From positions 1 to 60,606 of the forward strand of contig NZ_FUYE01000021.1 in NCBI RefSeq assembly GCF_900167535.1: 60,606 nt of DNA, given 5' to 3'. Source of the stretch: Prosthecobacter debontii. GTDB taxonomy: Bacteria; Verrucomicrobiota; Verrucomicrobiia; Verrucomicrobiales; Verrucomicrobiaceae. Position numbers and translations under genes: made by a program. How positions within the stretch are numbered: the first letter of the stretch is position 1; every line of letters starts with the position of its first letter. Of the stretch, positions 17,033-26,654 are shown piece by piece. The notes under the pieces are model-generated. The model saw nothing but the letters and a program-made list of their open reading frames with translations. It did not search any database and was not told the DNA's origin.

Positions 17033-17416
17033 ATGCCAAGAGCCACCAACGCCCCCGCTAGCCGCAAACGCCGGAAGCGCACACTCGCGAAAGCCAAAGG
17101 CTTCCGCGGATTCCGTTCCACCCACTTCCGTTACGCCAAGGACGCCGTCCGCAAGGCGATGACGTATTCCTACCGTGACCGCAAGGTGCGTAAGCGCGCC
17201 TTTCGTAACCTCTGGGTGCAGCGTATCAACGTCGCCGCCCGTCCGCTGGGCATCACTTACAGCCGCCTGATCGAAGGCCTGAAGTATGCTGGCATCACGA
17301 TCGACCGCAAAGTGCTGTCCGACCTTGCCATCAAGGACGAAGCCGCCTTCGCCGCCATCGCGAACCAAGCCAAAGCTGCCTTCGAGAAGAAGACCGCTGA
17401 GTTGGCCAAGAACTAA
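17033..17416 (+). CDS. rplT: 50S ribosomal protein L20
   Basis: A 127-residue basic protein with the L20 signature: a long N-terminal helix ([19 protein letters not shown]), then [19 protein letters not shown] and the C-terminal [19 protein letters not shown]. It is an early assembly protein of the 50S subunit and, in several species, an autogenous repressor of its operon. The C-terminal tail ([16 protein letters not shown]) is somewhat longer than usual. A strong terminator follows. Confidence 0.97.
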   Translation: MPRATNAPASRKRRKRTLAKAKGFRGFRSTHFRYAKDAVRKAMTYSYRDRKVRKRAFRNLWVQRINVAARPLGITYSRLIEGLKYAGITIDRKVLSDLAIKDEAAFAAIANQAKAAFEKKTAELAKN

Positions 17417-17452
17417 GACGGAGCGGTTCTAAAGACCCTCTTTTAAATGAAG

Positions 17453-17480
17453 CAGCCGAGGTGTGAACCTCGGCTGTTTT
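17453..17480 (+). terminator. Rho-independent terminator after rplT
   Basis: CAGCCGAGGT (17453-17462) pairs perfectly with ACCTCGGCTG (17467-17476) around a GTGA loop and is followed by TTTTGTATTT. Confidence 0.9.
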
Positions 17481-17503
17481 GTATTTGGGTGGCATTCTGA
17501 GGC

Positions 17504-17539
17504 CATCCTCCTCACTCCGGTGGTGAAATGAGGAGGATG
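17504..17539 (-). terminator. Inverted repeat after aldo-keto reductase gene
   Basis: CATCCTCCTCA (17504-17514) pairs with TGAGGAGGATG (17529-17539), an 11-bp stem with a 14-nt loop, 12 bases beyond the stop codon of the minus-strand reductase. There is no T-run on either strand, so it is at best a weak or Rho-assisted terminator or an mRNA 3' stabiliser. Confidence 0.45.
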
Positions 17540-17550
17540 TCGAAGAACCA

Positions 17551-18588
17551 TTAAGCCGCTGTTGGGAACGGATTGCGCTCGCCGAAACCGGATTGGTGCC
17601 AATACGGGTAGGTCTTGGGCACACTGCTGGCGGCATCGAGTTTAGCCACCTGCTCCTGGGTGAGGTTCCAGCCGACAGAGCCGAGGTTTTGGCGGAGTTG
17701 TTCTTCGGTGCGGGCACCGATGATGACAGAGGAGACCGTCGGGCGCTGGAGCAGCCAGTTAAGGGCAACCTGCGGCACCGTTTTTCCGGTTTCAGCGGCC
17801 ACTTCATCGAGAGCGTCCACGACCTTGTAGAGATACTCGTCGGAAACTTGAGGACCGTTTTCGGTGCTGAGCTTGTGGTTCAGGCGGCTGGTTTCGGGAC
17901 GGGGCTGGTTGCGGCGGAGCTTGCCCGTGAGGCGTCCCCAACCGAGGGGGCTCCAGACGACGGCACCGACTTTCTGATCCAGGCCCAAGGGCATGAGGTC
18001 CCATTCATAATCGCGGCCGATGAGGGAGTAGTAGGCCTGATGCGCGACATAGCGGGACAGGCCAAACTTATCGGCGTAAGCTTGAGCCTTCATGAGGTGC
18101 CAGCCGGAGAAGTTCGAGGCCCCAATGTAGCGGATTTTCCCTGCGCGGACGAGGTCGTCTAGGGTGTTCATCACTTCTTCCACGGGGGTCATGGCATCGA
18201 AGCCGTGAAGCTGATAAAGATCGATGTAATCCGTGCCCAGGCGCTTGAGACTACCTTCCACAGAGCGGATGAGGTGCCAGCGGGAGGAACCCACATTGTT
18301 AGGCCCGTCACCAAAACGGAAGGTGCCTTTGGTGGAGATGAGCACCTGATCCCGGCGGCCTTTGATGGCTTGACCGAGAATTTCCTCGGCAAGGCCGGCG
18401 GAGTAGATGTCGGCACTGTCAAACATGTTGAGGCCGTGTTCCAGGCAGATGTCGATGAGATGGGAGGCTTCTGCGACATCAGAGGAACCCCATTCTTTGA
18501 AGAATTCCGTGCCTCCACCGAAGGTGCCGGTGCCAAAAGTGAGGGCTGGGACTTTAAAGCCTGAACCGCCGAGTTGTCTGTATTCCAT
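17551..18588 (-). CDS. Aldo/keto reductase
   Basis: A 345-residue TIM-barrel NAD(P)H-dependent reductase. The AKR catalytic tetrad is visible: Asp57 and Tyr62 in FDSADIYSAG, Lys87 in LISTKGTF and His128 in LYQLHGFD. A C-terminal cofactor segment, SVIIGARTEEQLRQNLG, matches the family. It is the last gene of a minus-strand group with an LLM flavin oxidoreductase and an Old Yellow Enzyme; the gap to the LLM gene is 11 bases, so they form one operon. Likely role: reduction of aldehydes or ketones formed during electrophile or lipid-oxidation stress. Confidence 0.93.
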   Translation of the reverse strand: MEYRQLGGSGFKVPALTFGTGTFGGGTEFFKEWGSSDVAEASHLIDICLEHGLNMFDSADIYSAGLAEEILGQAIKGRRDQVLISTKGTFRFGDGPNNVGSSRWHLIRSVEGSLKRLGTDYIDLYQLHGFDAMTPVEEVMNTLDDLVRAGKIRYIGASNFSGWHLMKAQAYADKFGLSRYVAHQAYYSLIGRDYEWDLMPLGLDQKVGAVVWSPLGWGRLTGKLRRNQPRPETSRLNHKLSTENGPQVSDEYLYKVVDALDEVAAETGKTVPQVALNWLLQRPTVSSVIIGARTEEQLRQNLGSVGWNLTQEQVAKLDAASSVPKTYPYWHQSGFGERNPFPTAA

Positions 18589-18599
18589 AAGAGGTGAGT

Positions 18600-19649
18600 T
18601 TATTGGTTGAACGAATCGTTAGGTGTGAAAGAGGGAGTGGTGCCTTGCAGGCTTTTGAAAACCTCAGCGGCGATTTCAAACGAACGCAGCCGGGCCTGCT
18701 GATCATAGATGTGCGCGGTGACGATCAGTTCATCCGCCTCCGTGTCGTCCAGCAGAGATTGGATCTGGGCACGCAGAGAATCTGGCCCCCCGACCGCAGA
18801 GCAGCGGGTCATGCGGCTGACTTGAGATTCTTCCACGGGGTTCCACAGGCGGTCGATGTCATCCACGGGTGGCTGGAGTTCGCGTGGCCAGCCCCGGATG
18901 ATATTGAGGAACACCTGCTGAAGGGAGCTGAAGAGCCGGGTGGCTTCTTCATCGGTATCCGCAGCGAAGACATTCACGCCGACCATGACATGCGGTTGGG
19001 CCAAAGCGGCCGAGGGCCGAAAGTGGCTGCGATAAATGTCCAATGCCTGATACAGCATCTCGGGGGCGAAGTGAGAAGCGAACGCAAACGGGAGTCCCAT
19101 TTCAGCGGCGAGGTGTGCGCTGAATGTACTACTGCCTAACAAATAAAGTGGCACATTTAACCCCTGGCCGGGAACGGCGCGCACCTTTTGCCCAGGTTCG
19201 GTCGGGCCGAGATAACTTTGCAACTCGCGCACGTCATCTGGGAAGGTGTCGCCACTGCTGCCGAGTCCTCGGCGCAGCGCTCGTGCAGTGAGTTGATCTC
19301 CACCTGGAGCGCGGCCTAGACCGAGATCGATGCGGCCAGGGTAGAGAGATTCCAGGGTGCCGAATTGCTCGGCAATGACCAGCGGAGCGTGGTTGGGTAA
19401 CATGATACCTCCAGAGCCGACACGAATGCTGGAAGTGCCTCCCGCGATGTGACCGATGACGACCGATGTGGCCGCACTGGCTACACCGGGGATGTTATGG
19501 TGCTCCGCCAGCCAGAAGCGATGATAGCCCCACTGCTCCACTTGCTGGGCAAGCTTCAGTGAGTGGCGGAAGGAGTCAGCCGCTGTCTCTCCCTTGAGGA
19601 TCGGGGAAAGATCCAGCACCGAGTAGAGAAAGCCTGCGGCGGTTTTCAT
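18600..19649 (-). CDS. LLM-class flavin-dependent oxidoreductase
   Basis: A 349-residue luciferase-like monooxygenase of the MsnO8/YhbW type. The family pattern is seen in [40 protein letters not shown] and [13 protein letters not shown]. Such enzymes use reduced FMN and oxygen; their physiological substrates are mostly unknown. Its ATG overlaps the stop of the upstream Old Yellow Enzyme gene (ATGA), so the two are translationally coupled. The Old Yellow Enzyme, LLM and AKR genes together suggest a redox detoxification operon. Confidence 0.93.
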   Translation of the reverse strand: MKTAAGFLYSVLDLSPILKGETAADSFRHSLKLAQQVEQWGYHRFWLAEHHNIPGVASAATSVVIGHIAGGTSSIRVGSGGIMLPNHAPLVIAEQFGTLESLYPGRIDLGLGRAPGGDQLTARALRRGLGSSGDTFPDDVRELQSYLGPTEPGQKVRAVPGQGLNVPLYLLGSSTFSAHLAAEMGLPFAFASHFAPEMLYQALDIYRSHFRPSAALAQPHVMVGVNVFAADTDEEATRLFSSLQQVFLNIIRGWPRELQPPVDDIDRLWNPVEESQVSRMTRCSAVGGPDSLRAQIQSLLDDTEADELIVTAHIYDQQARLRSFEIAAEVFKSLQGTTPSFTPNDSFNQ

Positions 19650-20695
19650 AACGTTGGGTAATCGGTGTATCCCTTGGCACCGTCCGCATAAAACGTGGTG
19701 GGATCAGCTGGATTGAGCGCGGCATGCTGGCGGAATCGCTCCGGCAGATCGGGATTGGCGATGAAGGGCACACCGAAGGCGATGGCATCGGCATGGCCCT
19801 CAGCCAGGGCCTGATTGCCGCTGGCGAGTGTAAATTTTTCGTTGGCCACGTAGATGCCGCCGAAGGCTTTTTTCAGTTCCGGGCCGATGCTATCGGGCCC
19901 TACGTATTCGCGAGCACAGATGAAGGCAATCTTCCGGCGGCCTAGTTCGTGAGCAACATAACCAAAGGTTTCCAGAGGATTCGCATCCCCCATGTCGTGG
20001 GCATCGCCCCGAGGAGCCAGGTGCATGCCTACGCGGTCGGATCCCCACACCGAGATGGCTGCATCGGCGACTTCCAGCATGAGGCGAGCCCGGTTTTCGA
20101 TGGAGCCGCCGTAGTCATCCGTGCGTTGATTGGTCTTCGATTGGAGGAACTGATCGAGCAGATAGCCGTTGGCACCGTGAATTTCCACACCGTCAAATCC
20201 GGATTCGAGAGCGTTTTGTGCGCCTCGGCGATAAGCTTCGACAATACCGGGAAGCTCATTCAACTCCAGAGCACGTGGTGTGACGAAAGCTTTCTCTGGC
20301 CGCACGAGGCTGACGTGGCCTGCGGGTGTGATGGCACTGGGGGCTACGGGCAATTCTCCATTCAAGAACATGGGGTCTGAAATGCGGCCCACATGCCAGA
20401 GCTGGAGAAAAATGTGCCCGCCCGCTTCGTGAACCGTCTGTGTCACTTGTTTCCAACCAGCCACTTGTTCCGCCGACCAGATGCCGGGGGTATTGGCGTA
20501 TCCGACGCCCATGGGAGTCACGGATGTGGCTTCGGTGAGGATGAGCCCAGCGCTGGAACGCTGACGATAGTATTCGGCCATCAGAGAGTTCGGGATGCGC
20601 TCAGCTCCAGCACGGGAGCGGGTGAGGGGAGCCATGAATACGCGATTGGGCAACTGAAGGGCACCGACTTGGATAGGATCGAGAAGAGAAGGCAT
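19646..20695 (-). CDS. Alkene reductase (Old Yellow Enzyme, NemA type)
   Basis: A 349-residue FMN-dependent ene-reductase. Family motifs include [30 protein letters not shown], the substrate-binding H-x-x-N in [15 protein letters not shown], and the FMN-binding end [12 protein letters not shown]. NemA-type enzymes reduce N-ethylmaleimide, nitrate esters and alpha,beta-unsaturated carbonyls. I chose the Met at 20695 ([11 protein letters not shown]); seven residues of open frame lie upstream. It is the first gene of the OYE-LLM-AKR operon, and its 5' side faces an ArsR-type regulator across 62 bases that contain inverted repeats, so regulation by that protein is likely. Confidence 0.93.
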   Translation of the reverse strand: MPSLLDPIQVGALQLPNRVFMAPLTRSRAGAERIPNSLMAEYYRQRSSAGLILTEATSVTPMGVGYANTPGIWSAEQVAGWKQVTQTVHEAGGHIFLQLWHVGRISDPMFLNGELPVAPSAITPAGHVSLVRPEKAFVTPRALELNELPGIVEAYRRGAQNALESGFDGVEIHGANGYLLDQFLQSKTNQRTDDYGGSIENRARLMLEVADAAISVWGSDRVGMHLAPRGDAHDMGDANPLETFGYVAHELGRRKIAFICAREYVGPDSIGPELKKAFGGIYVANEKFTLASGNQALAEGHADAIAFGVPFIANPDLPERFRQHAALNPADPTTFYADGAKGYTDYPTL

Positions 20696-20700
20696 AGCAA

Positions 20701-20729
20701 TAGTTCCTTTGTTCATAAATACTGAACTA
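20701..20729. promoter_or_regulatory. Candidate operator between OYE operon and ArsR-type regulator
   Basis: Two concentric inverted repeats lie in the 62-bp divergent intergenic region: TAGTTC (20701-20706) with GAACTA (20724-20729), and GTTCA (20711-20715) with TGAAC (20723-20727). A further half-site, TTGAAC, follows near 20738. The arrangement suits binding by the dimeric HTH regulator encoded next to it, controlling both directions. Confidence 0.5.
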
Positions 20730-20757
20730 AAGAAAGATTGAACTGCAAGCGAAATTT

Positions 20758-21105
20758 GTGTATCATGTTTTCATCAGACCGCTTCACCATCCACCCGTTG
20801 AAAGCATCACCGTCGCTGGCATCCTGCATGCCCTCTCCGATCCGGTGCGGCTAGGCATTGTCGCTGAACTCCGTAAAGAGGAACAGGGGCTCAACTGCGT
20901 CGAGACGGCTAGCCGCCTCAGTTGCAGCATGCCGAAGTCCACCTGCTCCCAGCACTACCGCATCCTGCGCGAGGCGGGTGTCATTCATAGTGAACGGCGT
21001 GGGGTGGAGCTGACGAGTCGCGTGCGGAAGAAGGATCTGGATAGTCGTTATCCAGGACTGCTGGATGCGATTTTGAAGGCGTGGAGAAAGGAGCTGGAGG
21101 GGTGA
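20758..21105 (+). CDS. ArsR/SmtB-type HTH regulator with three cysteines
   Basis: A 115-residue winged-helix protein: ILHALSDPVRLGIVAELRKE, then the recognition region STCSQHYRILREAGVIHSER and a wing at GVELTSRVRKKDL. It starts with GTG at 20758. Three cysteines, Cys47, Cys56 and Cys63, cluster in or next to the DNA-binding helices, which suggests control by thiol oxidation, electrophile adduct or metal. It is divergent from the OYE-LLM-AKR operon and 22 bases upstream of an exporter gene; the most economical reading is a local repressor of both. This regulatory role is inferred from position only. Confidence 0.85.
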   Translation: MYHVFIRPLHHPPVESITVAGILHALSDPVRLGIVAELRKEEQGLNCVETASRLSCSMPKSTCSQHYRILREAGVIHSERRGVELTSRVRKKDLDSRYPGLLDAILKAWRKELEG

Positions 21106-21127
21106 TTCATACGTATCTTAGCCAGAC

Positions 21128-22564
21128 ATGATCTTTGCTGGCCAAGTCCAACCTCCAGAACGTTCTCTTTCCATCCTGCCCTGGCTCGTGGCGGTGGCTC
21201 TCTTCATGGAGCAGCTGGACGCGACCATTTTAAATACGGCGGTGCCGACGATGTCTGCCAGTTTAGGGGTGGAACCTCTGAGCCTCAAATCGGTGCTGAC
21301 CAGCTACACGCTGAGTCTGGCCGTATTCATTCCCATCAGTGGCTGGATGGCAGACCGGTTTGGCACCAAACGAGTGTTTTCTCTGGCTATTGTGCTGTTC
21401 ACGCTCGGCTCATTGCTGTGTGCTGTGGCTGTGAATCCCCCCATGCTCGTGGTTTCCCGTGTCATTCAGGGGATGGGTGGAGCGATGATGATGCCCGTAG
21501 GGCGTATCGCCTTGGTCCGTTCTTTTCCTCGATCCGAGATGCTACGCATCACCACGTATGTGATCATCCCGGCACTCATCGGGCCTCTGATCGGGCCTTC
21601 GTTAGGCGGGGCCATCATTCACTGGTTTTCCTGGCGAGTGATCTTTCTGCTGAATGTGCCTTTCGCCCTCGTGGGGTTATGGCTGGCGCGAGCTCACATG
21701 CCGGACTTCCGTGACCCTGAAGCGGCTCCACTGGATAAATCGGGTTTCTTCCTCTTTGGCAGTGGCATCGCACTGCTTTCCTATGTGCTGGAGGTGTTTG
21801 GCGAGCACACGCTTTCCCCTCTGACTTTAACGGTGATGACGCTGATCTCACTGGGGCTGCTGTATGCGTATTGGCGAGATTCGTTAAAGACTCAAACACC
21901 GCTGTTGGCCATGCACCTGTTTGGCATCCGCACGTTTCGGGTTTCGGTTTTGGGCGGTTTCATCACACGCCTGGGAGTAGGCGGTATGCCGTTTCTGCTG
22001 CCGCTGCTTTATCAGATCGGTTTGGGTTTTCCGCCTTGGCAGGCAGGTTTGCTCACCATCCCACTGGCGCTGGCAGCCATCGGGATGAAGGTGATCAGTC
22101 GGCCCTTATTGGCTAAATTTGGGCATCGTCAGGTGCTGATCGTGAACACCGTTTTGTTAGGCGTGACGATCACGCTTTTCACCCAGGTGCAGCCCGGTAC
22201 ATCCATCTGGATGATCGTGCCCTTGAGTTTTACCCAAGGGTTCTTTTCCTCTCTGCAATTCACCAGCATGAATACCCTGGTTTTTGCCGACGTGGAGGAT
22301 CGAGAGGCCAGCAAAGCCAGCAGCATTGCCAGCACGGGCCAGCAGATGTCAGCCAGCTTCGGGGTGGCGTTTGCTTCCATGCTTGCCGCCTGGTTTCTAG
22401 GCAATGTGAACCAAACCGACGCCTCGCAGGTGGTGCCCGCTCTGCATCATGCCTTCATCACCATGGGAAGCCTAACCATCCTGTCGTCAGCGACGTTTTG
22501 GGGACTCAAAAGCAGCGATGGTGATAATGTGAGCAAGCACCATGCTCCCGCGACAGCCACCTAA
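21128..22564 (+). CDS. MFS drug-type exporter (DHA2/EmrB family)
   Basis: A 478-residue membrane transporter with about 14 helices. Motif A of the major facilitator superfamily appears as GWMADRFGTKRVF, motif C-like glycines appear in PALIGPLIGPSLGG, and the first helix has the DHA2-typical FMEQLDATILNTAVPTM. It is likely a proton-driven exporter of organic compounds. It follows the ArsR-type regulator by 22 bases and is probably co-transcribed with it. No EmrA-like membrane-fusion partner is adjacent. Function in export of electrophiles or their products is plausible from context. Confidence 0.93.
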   Translation: MIFAGQVQPPERSLSILPWLVAVALFMEQLDATILNTAVPTMSASLGVEPLSLKSVLTSYTLSLAVFIPISGWMADRFGTKRVFSLAIVLFTLGSLLCAVAVNPPMLVVSRVIQGMGGAMMMPVGRIALVRSFPRSEMLRITTYVIIPALIGPLIGPSLGGAIIHWFSWRVIFLLNVPFALVGLWLARAHMPDFRDPEAAPLDKSGFFLFGSGIALLSYVLEVFGEHTLSPLTLTVMTLISLGLLYAYWRDSLKTQTPLLAMHLFGIRTFRVSVLGGFITRLGVGGMPFLLPLLYQIGLGFPPWQAGLLTIPLALAAIGMKVISRPLLAKFGHRQVLIVNTVLLGVTITLFTQVQPGTSIWMIVPLSFTQGFFSSLQFTSMNTLVFADVEDREASKASSIASTGQQMSASFGVAFASMLAAWFLGNVNQTDASQVVPALHHAFITMGSLTILSSATFWGLKSSDGDNVSKHHAPATAT

Positions 22565-22567
22565 ACC

Positions 22568-24703
22568 TCACCCACGTGCGATTCTCTGCTGGAGCAGAAC
22601 TTCGAAAAACAGCAGGGCAAGGAGGGCAAGGAGGAAAGGTTTCCAGAGTTCGCTGCCGTGACGACGAGTGCGGTCCAGCTTTTGCCAAGCATCAAAAGAT
22701 TCGACGAAGGCGGCCTGATGACGATCAGCAATGTGCTGCACTTGTTCGGCTGATAGAGGGGCGAGATCGGATTCTGCGGGATCTAGATTGTAGGCTAGCA
22801 GACGAGTCGTATTGCCTTGGGTAAGCTTGTAAATACCCGGGCTTGTGATGGCTGGTGTTTCCAGCAGGGCTTTGTCTCCGTCGCTTTTAGCCTTGAGTGT
22901 AAGGGGCGGGCTACTAGGTCCTTGGAAGGTGTATTCGACCCCGAGGCGTTCCTTGGGTAAGACCATACGGAATGCGGTGCCGACAGAGTGCCAAGCCGTG
23001 GTGGCATCTTGGGTGGCCAAGTAAGTGATCATCCTCTGCATGAGAGGAACGAAAAAGGGTTGGAGGGGAAGGTTGGACCATTCAGCATCAGCCGTGGTTG
23101 CGGCTAGGATCACTCGCCCACGTTCATAGGCTTTTTCGACAAACAGCGGGGAGTTACGGTCCAGCATCAAGAGAGGTTTGCTCTCCTTTTGCCCCGAGGT
23201 GTCCAGATTGAGCCACGACTGAAAAGCTGCGTCTTGGAGATGTCCGCCCCGAGAGTCGTTAAAATAGATCATGGCAGGATGCGTCAATCGCTGTTGGAGG
23301 ACCCGTGCAGGTTGTGCGTTGCTAGCACTCAGAAGTCCTTTGATCGAAGCCGGTAGCAGACCTTCACCCTGGCGATAGAGCTCGCGGTTATACCAATCCA
23401 CATCGCAATGAGGGCCACCGAAGATCACCAGACCTCCGCCGTTCTGAACGAACTTGATGAGTTCATTCAAACGGTTGCCCTGAAGGCGATCCACATCTGC
23501 GAGGATGACGATTTCCTTGCCGCGATAATCGTCGTCGCGGAGTCGTCGAGCTTCGACCTTGGTTGTGCGGATCAGGTCTTTTAATGAAGCACTGGCGGAT
23601 TGATGCGGGGCGAGAGCGAGTTCCAAGAAATCGGCAGCACCACCTAAGGCCTCGAGACTCGGATCACCCTCCACCAAGAGCACGTTCAATTGATTGCGAA
23701 CCTGAATGATGGTGTGAAAGGTATTGTCATCGGGGAAGCTATCGCCTTCGAGGCGGACCGTCAGAGAGTGGTCTCCGACGGTGTCAAAGGCATGCGTGAA
23801 GGCAATGACGGCCTCACCTTCGGGCGGGAGTGAGACTCGGGAAGTGCGGAGGCGCACTCCATCGGCTTCCAGATGGACGGCGACATCTTGCCAAGGCCGC
23901 GTGCCATGATTTTGAATGCGTGCACGCAGGCCTACGGGCTGCTCTTCAGCGACAACCAAGGCTGAGACATCGGCACTGGCAATGCTGAGGTTTTCCGTGA
24001 GATCGCTGGTGAGGCGGTAGAAGGTGACTTGAGGTTTGGGCTCTTGTTTGAGGATGGATTCCAGCGCTGGCAGAGAAGCCCCATCCGCAATGCTCTTCCA
24101 ATCGCTGGCCTGGAAGTCTGAGAGAATGGCCAACTCTCGTGCGCCATTGGCTGTTTTGGCCATGGATGCAGCGGCAATTTGCAGCGCCTCGTTGACGCGG
24201 ACCGGGCCAGCTTGGTTGGGGACTTCGATCAGTTGTTTCGGGATGAGATCAAGCGTGCGGGAGGCCTGAGGGAGTAAGGTGTGGGAATTGCCACCACTCA
24301 AGATGACCTGGGCATCAGAGCCTTTGGGCTGACTCTCTAAAATGCGGGTAGTATCGGCACGCGCTCTTTCTGCGGGAGAGCCATTGGGGGCGGGGGCACG
24401 CATGGAGAAGGAATCGTCCAGCATCATCACCAGTGAGGTCTTGGCCAAACCAAAAGTGCGGAGAGCCGTTAGCACGGGGCGGGCTAAACACAGAGCCAGC
24501 ACGATCGGGATAGCGATTCTAACCGCGAGCAGAAGCCATTGCTCGATGTTCATCCGACGCTTCTTCTGCTTGATCACTTCTTGCAGGAGGTGCATGGCCC
24601 CCCAGCGGACGGTCTGCACTCGGCGCTTGTTCAGCAGATGGATCAGCAGGGGAACGAGAAAGGTCGCGCCACCGGCAAGGAGAATGGCATTGAGAAAGGT
24701 CAT
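22568..24703 (-). CDS. BatA-type membrane protein with VWA domain
   Basis: A 711-residue protein. The N-terminus is the BatA domain: MTFLNAILLAGGATFLVPLL, then HLLNKRRVQTVRWGAMHLL, with a second membrane helix at about 57-78. A VWA-like domain follows with the MIDAS-type LDDSFSM (Asp96, Ser98, Ser100). The middle is a beta-rich CARDB-like section and a GATase-like segment (GGLVIFGGPHCD), and the C-terminus has a last helix (FLLALLALLFFEVLLQ). It is the third gene of a MoxR-DUF58-BatA operon, with 4 bases from DUF58. In other bacteria such clusters act in envelope stress or chaperoning; the exact role here is unknown. Confidence 0.88.
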   Translation of the reverse strand: MTFLNAILLAGGATFLVPLLIHLLNKRRVQTVRWGAMHLLQEVIKQKKRRMNIEQWLLLAVRIAIPIVLALCLARPVLTALRTFGLAKTSLVMMLDDSFSMRAPAPNGSPAERARADTTRILESQPKGSDAQVILSGGNSHTLLPQASRTLDLIPKQLIEVPNQAGPVRVNEALQIAAASMAKTANGARELAILSDFQASDWKSIADGASLPALESILKQEPKPQVTFYRLTSDLTENLSIASADVSALVVAEEQPVGLRARIQNHGTRPWQDVAVHLEADGVRLRTSRVSLPPEGEAVIAFTHAFDTVGDHSLTVRLEGDSFPDDNTFHTIIQVRNQLNVLLVEGDPSLEALGGAADFLELALAPHQSASASLKDLIRTTKVEARRLRDDDYRGKEIVILADVDRLQGNRLNELIKFVQNGGGLVIFGGPHCDVDWYNRELYRQGEGLLPASIKGLLSASNAQPARVLQQRLTHPAMIYFNDSRGGHLQDAAFQSWLNLDTSGQKESKPLLMLDRNSPLFVEKAYERGRVILAATTADAEWSNLPLQPFFVPLMQRMITYLATQDATTAWHSVGTAFRMVLPKERLGVEYTFQGPSSPPLTLKAKSDGDKALLETPAITSPGIYKLTQGNTTRLLAYNLDPAESDLAPLSAEQVQHIADRHQAAFVESFDAWQKLDRTRRHGSELWKPFLLALLALLFFEVLLQQRIARG

Positions 24704-24707
24704 GGAT

Positions 24708-25601
24708 TTATCTCATTCTCAATGCCAGATAACTTCTCAAAGCTGCCGTGTGGGATTCATCGGTAGGCAGGCTGAGGTAGTCCACTTGATGCTTGCGGAA
24801 GCCTTCCGTGAGCTGTTCTTGGAAGGTCTTCAGCACTTCCATGTAACGTAGCCGGACCGCAGCAGGGTCTAGGAGAAGGCTTTCATCGTTATTCTCCAGA
24901 TTTTCAAAGCGTGACCACTGACCAAAAGGGAAGTCGAGTTCATCACGATCCCACAACTGAATGGCGATGACCTCATGACCTTTCTTGCGAAGCACGCCCA
25001 CGGCTTTCATGATGGCTGCGGCATCATCAAAGAAATCGCTGATGAGGATAACCAAACCGCGCCGTTTCAGCCGCTGGGCTAAGGATTCGAGCACAGGAGC
25101 TAACGCGGTATCCTGCCCAGGCTCGGTTTTAACCAGCGTCTCCAGCACATGATGCAGGTGGGTGATGCGGGTGCGATTCGGGATGAACTCGCGGATCTTT
25201 CTGTCGAAAGTGATGAGGCCCACGGCGTCTTGCTGAGACATCAAAAGGTAGGCCATGGCTGCGGCCAGTTTGCGAGCGTAGTCGAACTTCAGAACGCCTT
25301 TCTGCCCGCGGTAATTCATCGAGCCACTGGCATCGAGAACAAGCGTGGCTCTCAAGTTGGTTTCTTCATCGAACTCGCGGATGTAAAAGCGATCCGCACG
25401 GCCAAAAATCTTCCAGTCGAGTCGGCGGATATCATCTCCCTGGACATAAGGACGATGCTGGCGGAATTCGACACTGAAGCCCTTGTGTGGGGAGGCGTGA
25501 TGGCCCGTGGTAAAGCCCTCCACAACGGTGCGTGCGAAGAGCTGCAGGCTCTGCAGACTGGTGATGTCTTCGGCTTCGAGGATGGAGGACAGGGTGGCCA
25601 T
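24708..25601 (-). CDS. DUF58 / VWA domain protein
   Basis: A 297-residue cytoplasmic protein. The DUF58 core is clear: VEFRQHRPYVQGDDIRRLDW, then FYIREFDEETNLRATLVLD with a MIDAS motif DASGSM (Asp90, Ser92, Ser94). Family members pair with a MoxR AAA+ ATPase, which is encoded 51 bases upstream. The downstream gene is a BatA-type membrane protein 4 bases away. This triad is the usual minimal form of the MoxR/VWA system; a metal-dependent interaction with a substrate protein is the expected role. Confidence 0.92.
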   Translation of the reverse strand: MATLSSILEAEDITSLQSLQLFARTVVEGFTTGHHASPHKGFSVEFRQHRPYVQGDDIRRLDWKIFGRADRFYIREFDEETNLRATLVLDASGSMNYRGQKGVLKFDYARKLAAAMAYLLMSQQDAVGLITFDRKIREFIPNRTRITHLHHVLETLVKTEPGQDTALAPVLESLAQRLKRRGLVILISDFFDDAAAIMKAVGVLRKKGHEVIAIQLWDRDELDFPFGQWSRFENLENNDESLLLDPAAVRLRYMEVLKTFQEQLTEGFRKHQVDYLSLPTDESHTAALRSYLALRMR

Positions 25602-25652
25602 CGAAATGGGCGGTTAGGCACTTTTCAGGGGCAGCCTTGGCTGCCGTGGGGG

Positions 25653-26654
25653 TCACAGAACCTTGGCTTCAGGTTTCTTTACCTTGGCAATCAGTTCTTT
25701 GACAATCATGTCGACAGTCACGCCTTCAGCTTCCGCATGGAAGGTGGGCACGATGCGGTGGCGTAGGGCAGGGAGGGCCAGGGCTTCGATGTCATCCGTG
25801 GTGACATGGGTGCGACCTTGAAGAAGGGCGCGGACCTTTCCGGCGAGCACGAGCATCTGGCTGGCACGCGGACCCGCTCCCCAACCGAGCATTTCTTTCA
25901 CGTACGGCAGGGCATTCGGTTCGGTAGGGCGCGTGGCACGGACGAGATCCAGCACGAAGTCGGTCACATGATCTGGCACCGGCACCTTGCGGCAGAGCGC
26001 TTGGGCGGCTTGCAATTCTTCCGCCGTGATGACGGGTTGAATGTCCTCCTGCACGCCTCCCGTGGTGCGGGCGATGACTTCACGTTCTTCGTCCCGAGTG
26101 GGGTAATCCACTTTGATGAGGAAAAGAAAGCGGTCCTTTTGTGCCTCGGGTAGGGGGTAGGTGCCTTCCTGCTCAATGGGGTTTTGGGTGGCCAGTACAA
26201 AGAAAGGCTTCGGCAGGATGTAGGTCTCCTGGCCCACTGTCACACTCTTCTCCTGCATGGCCTCCAGGAGTGCGGCCTGTGTTTTAGGCGGGGTGCGGTT
26301 GATTTCATCCGCCAGGATGATCTGGGAGAAAATGGGACCCTTTTGGAAGACTAGTTTCCGGCGCCCAGTCTCCGCATCTTCCTGGATGATTTCGGTGCCG
26401 GTAATGTCTGCTGGCATCAAATCGGGCGTGAATTGGATTCGGCGGAAGCCCAGGTGCATGGCGTCAGCCAGTGACTTGACCAGGAGTGTTTTAGCCAGGC
26501 CTGGCACCCCTTCCAACAAGCTGTGGCCTCCGGCCACGATGGCAATGAAGACCTGCTCAATGACGGCATCCTGCCCGACGATGCGTTTGCTGAGAGCGGA
26601 TTTGAGATTGCTGAATGCTGAAACGAGGGCTGCTGCAGCGGCGGTATCGGACAT
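25653..26654 (-). CDS. MoxR-family AAA+ ATPase
   Basis: A 333-residue AAA+ protein starting at [14 protein letters not shown]; the longer frame to 26768 is unsupported. Walker A is GVPGLAKT (residues 49-56) and Walker B is ILADEINR (Asp116, Glu117). The typical MoxR segments [20 protein letters not shown] and [14 protein letters not shown] are present. MoxR ATPases act as chaperones with VWA proteins; the DUF58 and BatA genes directly downstream are the likely partners. It is the first gene of the operon and its upstream side opens onto a 320-bp intergenic region. Confidence 0.95.
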   Translation of the reverse strand: MSDTAAAAALVSAFSNLKSALSKRIVGQDAVIEQVFIAIVAGGHSLLEGVPGLAKTLLVKSLADAMHLGFRRIQFTPDLMPADITGTEIIQEDAETGRRKLVFQKGPIFSQIILADEINRTPPKTQAALLEAMQEKSVTVGQETYILPKPFFVLATQNPIEQEGTYPLPEAQKDRFLFLIKVDYPTRDEEREVIARTTGGVQEDIQPVITAEELQAAQALCRKVPVPDHVTDFVLDLVRATRPTEPNALPYVKEMLGWGAGPRASQMLVLAGKVRALLQGRTHVTTDDIEALALPALRHRIVPTFHAEAEGVTVDMIVKELIAKVKKPEAKVL

